DNA of 64,000 nt. Source: Dermatophilaceae bacterium Soc4.6. Lineage in GTDB: Bacteria; Actinomycetota; Actinomycetes; Actinomycetales; Dermatophilaceae. The notes under the pieces were generated by a model. It saw nothing but the letters and a program-made list of their open reading frames with translations, did not search any database and was not told the DNA's origin. This document shows, piece by piece, positions 59,803-64,000 of this stretch (its first letter is position 1; each line of letters starts with the position of its first letter). The stretch covers positions 248,001 to 312,000 of the forward strand of contig JAZGVH010000002.1 of assembly GCA_039889245.1 (NCBI GenBank). Direction: 5' to 3'. Both the position numbers and the translations under genes were made by a program.

Positions 59803-61103
59803 GCGTGCTCACGTCGAGCCTGGCGTCCCGCGCCCTGGGCGCGGTGCGCCCGCTCCCCCTCGGCCGGGTCGTCGAGCTGCTCGGGCTCCAGGTGCGGGTG
59901 AGCGGCCTCGACGCCGCCGTCGGTGACCTCGTCGAGATCGACGGTCAGCCCGCGGTGCTGGCGGAGGTGGTGGCCAGTGGGCCCCGCGGGCTGGTCTGCC
60001 TCCCACTGGGCTCGACGACCGGGCTCACCACGGGGTCGAACGTGCGCACGGCCGGCGGCCCCCTGCGGATCCGCGTCGGCGAGCAGCTGCGGGGTCGGGT
60101 GCTCGACGGGCTCGGCCGACCGATCGACGGTGGCCCGCCCCTGACGTCACTCGCCCTCGCCGCCGTCGAGCACCCCGCGCCCGGGGCCCTCGAGCGGCCG
60201 CGCATCGACACCCAGATCGGTCTCGGCGTGCGCGCGCTCGACGCGCTGACCCCGTGCGGCCGCGGCCAGCGCGTCGGCATCATGGCCGGCTCCGGTGTGG
60301 GCAAGTCGAGCCTGCTGTCGATGGTCGCCCGCAACACCGACGCCGAGATCTCGGTGATCGCCCTCGTGGGCGAGCGGGGCCGCGAGGTGCGCGAGTTCAT
60401 CGAGCAGGACCTCGGCCCCGAGGGCCTCGCGCGGTCGGTCGTCGTCGTGGCCACGTCGGACGCGCCTCCGGTCGAGCGGCTGCGCGCCGCCTTCGTGGCC
60501 ACCCGCATCGCCGAGTGGTTCCGCGACAGCGGCCGCGACGTCGTGCTGATGATGGACAGCCTCACCCGGGTCGCCATGGCGCAGCGCGAGATCGGGCTCT
60601 CGGCCGGCGAGCCGCCTGCCACCCGCGGCTATCCCCCCAGTGTCTTCTCCCTGCTGCCCCGGCTGCTCGAGCGGGCGGGGACCACCGAGCGAGGCAGCAT
60701 CACCGGGCTCTACACGGTGCTCGTCGAGGGCGACGACATGCAGGACCCCATCGCCGACACCACACGCTCCATCCTCGACGGTCACGTCGTCCTCACCCGT
60801 CGGCTCGCGACCGGCGGCCACTTCCCGGCCGTCGACGTGCTCGAGTCGGTGTCACGGGTCACGAACGCGGTCACCACGCCGGAGCAGCGGCAGGACGCCA
60901 TCCGTCTGCGGCGTCTGCTCGCCGCCCACCGCAACGTGCGCGAGCTCGTCGAGATCGGCGCCTACGTCTCCGGCGCCGACCCCGACGCCGACCTCGCCCT
61001 CGCCCTCATGCCCCGCATCCAGGACTTCCTCCGCCAGTCCATGGACGAGCCGAGCCCGCTCGGCACGACCTGGACCCGACTCCACGAGCTGATGCCCACA
61101 TGA
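59799..61103 (+). CDS. fliI: Flagellum-specific ATP synthase FliI
   Basis: FliI is the ATPase of the flagellar export apparatus. The 434-residue protein has Walker A GIMAGSGVGKSSLLSM (about 164-179), Walker B VVLMMDSLTRVAMAQREIGL (about 247-266), and PATRGYPPSVFSLLPRLLER, all typical of FliI/F1-beta relatives. The start at 59799 follows the ATGA overlap with fliH; the frame is open 600 nt upstream only as a shadow. Confidence 0.95.
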   Translation: MSVLTSSLASRALGAVRPLPLGRVVELLGLQVRVSGLDAAVGDLVEIDGQPAVLAEVVASGPRGLVCLPLGSTTGLTTGSNVRTAGGPLRIRVGEQLRGRVLDGLGRPIDGGPPLTSLALAAVEHPAPGALERPRIDTQIGLGVRALDALTPCGRGQRVGIMAGSGVGKSSLLSMVARNTDAEISVIALVGERGREVREFIEQDLGPEGLARSVVVVATSDAPPVERLRAAFVATRIAEWFRDSGRDVVLMMDSLTRVAMAQREIGLSAGEPPATRGYPPSVFSLLPRLLERAGTTERGSITGLYTVLVEGDDMQDPIADTTRSILDGHVVLTRRLATGGHFPAVDVLESVSRVTNAVTTPEQRQDAIRLRRLLAAHRNVRELVEIGAYVSGADPDADLALALMPRIQDFLRQSMDEPSPLGTTWTRLHELMPT

Positions 61104-61561
61104 CCTCCCCCGCCCCCCGCCCCGCCGGGTCGCCCGGCCTCGATGCCGTCGCCCGGGTGCGCTCGATCCGCGAGAAGGACAGCCTCTTCGGTCTGCACAG
61201 CGCCCTCACCGACGCCCGTCGCGACCAGGAGCGCCTGGTCTCGCTCGACAGCCGTCTCGACTCACCCACGGCGGCCCCCGCCGCGCAGGGCCAGGACGCC
61301 GCGAGCTTCCTCGCGGCTCGCAGCGCGATGCTGGTGGTCGGCACCGCCGTCGCCGCCGCCCAGGGCCAGCTCGACACCACGGAGGCGGTCGCCCTCGCGG
61401 CTCGAGGCCAGTGGCAGCACGACAAGACCCAGCTCGAGGCCATCTCCCTGCTCATGGAACGGCGCGCCGTCGAGCTGCGCGACGAGGACCGCCGCCGCGA
61501 GGCCCGCGATCTCGACGAGATCGCCGGGCAGCGCTGGGCACGGTACGGGGACACGCGATGA
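61100..61561 (+). CDS. fliJ: FliJ-like flagellar export protein
   Basis: This 153-residue helical protein sits at the fliJ place after fliI and has the expected coiled-coil plan: LDAVARVRSIREKDSLFGLH, LTDARRDQERLVSLDSRL, then AVAAAQGQLDTTEAVALAAR and MERRAVELRDEDRRREARDL. FliJ activates FliI and chaperone recycling. Sequence similarity in this family is low, so context carries much of the assignment. It overlaps both neighbours by ATGA. Confidence 0.82.
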   Translation: MTSPAPRPAGSPGLDAVARVRSIREKDSLFGLHSALTDARRDQERLVSLDSRLDSPTAAPAAQGQDAASFLAARSAMLVVGTAVAAAQGQLDTTEAVALAARGQWQHDKTQLEAISLLMERRAVELRDEDRRREARDLDEIAGQRWARYGDTR

Positions 61562-62601
61562 GCATCGCCGACGTCACCTCCCGCATCGGCGAGCTGCAGT
61601 CGCAGCTGGCCGCCCTCGCGCCGAGCGCACCCACGGCCGGCCCTAGCGCCGCCTTCACCGCGGCCCTCGGCCAGGCGAGCGCGACGGCCTCTCCTCGCCC
61701 CACGGCATCCGGCGCCGCCTCCGTGACCACCGACGCGCTCGCGACCGCAGCCGGTCAGGGCGTGACCACGGGGACGAGCACCGGCGGCACCAGCGCCACC
61801 AGCGGCTCGGTGAGCGGCGCGGACGTCGTGACCGACGCGCGCAAGTACCTCGGTGTCCCCTACGTCTGGGGCGGCACCGACCCGCACACCGGGCTGGACT
61901 GCTCGGGGTTGCTGCAGCGGGTCTACAAGGACCTCGGCTACGACCTGCCCCGCGTGTCCTGGGACCAGGCCAAGGCCGGCACCGCCGTCAGCAGCATGGC
62001 GCAGGCCCGCCCGGGCGACGTGCTGGGCTTCGGCTCACCGGCCCACCACGTGGGCATCTACATCGGCGGGGGTCAGATGATCGAAGCGCCCCGCCCGGGC
62101 AAGGACGTGCGCATCGGCCCGGTCTACGAGACCCCCACGGCCATCCGCCGGATCATCGCCGCCCCCGCCGCCGGTCTGGGCACGGTCGCCCCCAGCGGGG
62201 CGACCGGGGCACTGGTCGGGGCTGACGTGCCCTACGCCGGTCTCTTCAACGCCGCCAGCCGCAAGTACGGCATCAGCGCCCCGCTGCTGGCTGCTGTCGC
62301 CCGGCAGGAGTCCGGGTTCTCACCCACCGCCGTCAGCGGCGCGGGGGCACGCGGCCTGATGCAGCTGATGCCCGCCACGGCTGCCGGCCTCGGTGTGACC
62401 GACCCCTTCGACCCCGCCCAGTCGGTCGACGGTGCAGCGCGCATGCTGCACGGGCTCATCACCAGCTTCGGTCGCACCGACCTCGCGCTCGCCGCCTACA
62501 ACGCGGGCCCGGGCGCCGTCCGCAAGTACAACGGCATCCCGCCCTATCCCGAGACGCAGAGCTACGTGCGCAACGTCATGTCCATGGCAGGAGCCACGTG
62601 A
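61558..62601 (+). CDS. Flagellar peptidoglycan hydrolase: NlpC/P60 + lytic transglycosylase fusion
   Basis: This 347-residue protein should cut the cell wall for the rod, the job of FlgJ in other bacteria. After a disordered Ala/Thr linker (about 1-88) come an NlpC/P60 endopeptidase (about 89-200; Cys115 in LDCSGLLQ, His164 in AHHVGIYIG, WDQAKAGT between) and an SLT transglycosylase (about 223-345; Glu251 in RQESGFSP, GLMQLMPATA, AAYNAGPGAVRKYNGIP). There is no signal peptide, so export through the flagellar system is likely. It sits between fliJ and fliK and overlaps both. Confidence 0.9.
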   Translation: MSIADVTSRIGELQSQLAALAPSAPTAGPSAAFTAALGQASATASPRPTASGAASVTTDALATAAGQGVTTGTSTGGTSATSGSVSGADVVTDARKYLGVPYVWGGTDPHTGLDCSGLLQRVYKDLGYDLPRVSWDQAKAGTAVSSMAQARPGDVLGFGSPAHHVGIYIGGGQMIEAPRPGKDVRIGPVYETPTAIRRIIAAPAAGLGTVAPSGATGALVGADVPYAGLFNAASRKYGISAPLLAAVARQESGFSPTAVSGAGARGLMQLMPATAAGLGVTDPFDPAQSVDGAARMLHGLITSFGRTDLALAAYNAGPGAVRKYNGIPPYPETQSYVRNVMSMAGAT

Positions 62602-64000
62602 TGCCCACCCTCCCCCCGGTCCTCTCCGGCGCCCGCCCGTCCGCCTCCGAGATCGCCACCCTGGGGCGTCCCGGCCCCACCCGCGCCACGCGCGCCGACG
62701 CCGTCTCCGCTCCCGACACCCACTTCGCCGACCTCATGGAGCGCGAGCTGACCAGCAGCCGGAACGGCTCGCCCGCCCCGCCCGACGCTTCGGACGCACC
62801 CGACGCACCCGACGCAGCCGCTGCGACCGACCGGGCGCTCGTGATGCCGGAGCGTGCCACGACACCCGGCACCACGACACCCGGCACCGCGGCGCCCACG
62901 CACCGCAGGTCGGTCGCCCCCGTTCGGGCCGAGCCCGTCCCGGGAACGTCCGGCGACCGCCAGGAGGACGCCGCCGGCGCACCCGCTGGTCCCCCCGTCG
63001 CTGGCGCGGGCGCCGGTGCGACCAGCCCCCTGGCGGCAGGGCTGCAGGCCGTCACCGCCGCGGCCGCGCAGGTCACCCCCGTGGCCACCGCGCCGGTGAC
63101 GGCAGGTCAGGCACAGGCCAGTCCGACGACGACGCGGGACCAGGCCCCCGGCGGCGTCCCCACGCTCACCGGAGTCGGCCCCGGCCGACAGGCCGCGTCG
63201 CCCGCCGCGGTGGTCCCAGCTGCGACCACGGCGGGCGACACGACCTCCGCGACCCCTCCCTCGGCCACCCCAGCCACCGTGACGGCCGCTCCCGCAGCCA
63301 CCCCCCGGGGGGCGGTGGTCGGCACCGGCCGCGCCACAGCCACGGACGCCGTAGCGACGGCGGCGACCAAGGGATCCGACCGCCGACAGCCGGCCGTCCC
63401 GGGATCGGCGGCACCCGCCGCCCGGGTCACGACAGGACGACCCGCGGCGACCACCACCGGCCCTGCGCCCGATGGCGGCGCGCTCGTCGCGGCGCTTGCG
63501 GCCACTGTCTCGGGACTCGTCCCCACCCTGCCCGGCGGGACGGCCAGCGCCACGGCTCCCTCCCTCCAGAGGCTCGGCCTCACGCCGGCGCCGGCCGCCG
63601 CGGCGGTCGTCACGGAGCGGACCTCCACGGACCGTGCCGAGCGCACTCCGCGCCTCGACCCCGCCTCACCCGCTGTCACCCGCATCGACCCTGCGGTGCC
63701 GACCGTCGGCCTGTCGACGCCCGCGGCCGTGCCCACCGGGCCCACCGGGCCCACCGTCGCCCCGAGCGCGGCCCCACGCGGCCCGGACCTCAGCTCGGCC
63801 CACCACGTCGTCGCGACCCAGGTGCTGCCGGAGGTCGCCCGCCTGGTCGGGTCGGGCGAAGGAGTGCACCGGCTCGTCCTGCAGCTCAACCCCCGCGCGC
63901 TCGGTGAGGTGCGCGTCGTGCTGACCCTCCGTCAGGGCGACGTGCACGTGCGCTTCGCCGCCGGCGACCAGGCGAGGGCGGCCCTGCTGTCCTCCTCGTC
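62601..64000 (+). CDS. fliK: Flagellar hook-length control protein FliK (3' end outside window)
   Basis: FliK measures hook length and switches export specificity. The frame starts with ATG at 62601, sharing a base with the previous stop (TGATG), and runs off the right edge after at least 466 residues. The first 400 residues are disordered and rich in Ala, Pro and Thr with short repeats such as PDAS/PDAP and TTPGT. The conserved hook domain begins near the edge with VHRLVLQLNPRALGEVRVVL (about 421-440). The Pro/Ala-rich ruler is typical of the family. Confidence 0.88.
   Translation, partial: MPTLPPVLSGARPSASEIATLGRPGPTRATRADAVSAPDTHFADLMERELTSSRNGSPAPPDASDAPDAPDAAAATDRALVMPERATTPGTTTPGTAAPTHRRSVAPVRAEPVPGTSGDRQEDAAGAPAGPPVAGAGAGATSPLAAGLQAVTAAAAQVTPVATAPVTAGQAQASPTTTRDQAPGGVPTLTGVGPGRQAASPAAVVPAATTAGDTTSATPPSATPATVTAAPAATPRGAVVGTGRATATDAVATAATKGSDRRQPAVPGSAAPAARVTTGRPAATTTGPAPDGGALVAALAATVSGLVPTLPGGTASATAPSLQRLGLTPAPAAAAVVTERTSTDRAERTPRLDPASPAVTRIDPAVPTVGLSTPAAVPTGPTGPTVAPSAAPRGPDLSSAHHVVATQVLPEVARLVGSGEGVHRLVLQLNPRALGEVRVVLTLRQGDVHVRFAAGDQARAALLSSS

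Overview
The window is one contig of very GC-rich, densely packed DNA with frequent GTG starts, ATGA/GTGA stop-start overlaps and leaderless-type promoters. That points to an actinobacterium. A DUF222/HNH (13E12-type) endonuclease, a GlgA/GlgC pair, an InhA-like enoyl reductase, F420-type LLM oxidoreductase and DUF3099/DUF3037 proteins fit a motile member of Micrococcales, possibly Intrasporangiaceae/Dermatophilaceae. The family-level assignment is inference. No tRNA, rRNA, CRISPR array or clear insertion sequence was seen.

Layout. 1-8.7 kb: MFS exporter (cut by the left edge), pta-ackA (acetate/acetyl-phosphate), a PEBP-like protein, a second MFS carrier, a HipA-like kinase with a DUF3037 partner, an alpha/beta hydrolase. 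8.7-21 kb: TauE exporter and SpoU methylase, NfeD-SPFH membrane pair, ABC ATPase, an unknown gene coupled to a WcbI-like gene, divergent glgA/glgC (glycogen), a methyltransferase, an LLM oxidoreductase and the HNH gene. 21-30.7 kb: an HAD remnant, serB, cphB-cphA (cyanophycin breakdown and synthesis), then on the minus strand fabG-inhA followed by an unusual cyanophycin-synthetase-like Mur ligase with a TPR tail. 30.7-36.4 kb: DUF3099, a small protein, moaA, SURF1, a multidrug-type ABC half-transporter with a perfect DEV repeat, an enoyl-CoA hydratase. 36.4-42.8 kb: DUF3105 plus a frameshifted DUF305 gene, a TrkA-N fragment, then sulfate assimilation on the minus strand (sir, cysH, cysG-like fusion, cbiX) with a palindrome over the sir promoter. 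42.8-47.4 kb: small ORF, SRPBCC protein, zinc alcohol dehydrogenase, formate/nitrite-type channel, ABC-F protein. 47.6-64 kb: flagellar cluster, with flgN-flgK-flgL-fliW-csrA leftward and a FliA-type sigma factor, flagellin, fliD, fliS, a FliT-like gene and then flgB-flgC-fliE-fliF-fliG-fliH-fliI-fliJ-NlpC/SLT hydrolase-fliK rightward. fliK runs off the right edge.

The most interesting reading is regulatory. The three main flagellar units (flgN, flagellin, flgB) share one promoter architecture, CTCAG-N15-GCCGATG, which matches what is known of FliA-type sigma factors in Actinoplanes. The flagellin and flgB mRNAs should both begin with a short hairpin carrying GGA in the loop word ACGGAC, followed by a second GGA in the Shine-Dalgarno. 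This is the layout expected of CsrA binding sites, and csrA and its antagonist fliW sit in the same cluster. Together they suggest two-step control: FliA sigma for transcription and CsrA/FliW for translation of both flagellin and the basal-body operon.

A second theme is leaderless transcription. At least sixteen genes have a TANNNT hexamer followed by a start codon, almost always after exactly 6 nt, while genes inside operons use Shine-Dalgarno sites or overlapping stops.
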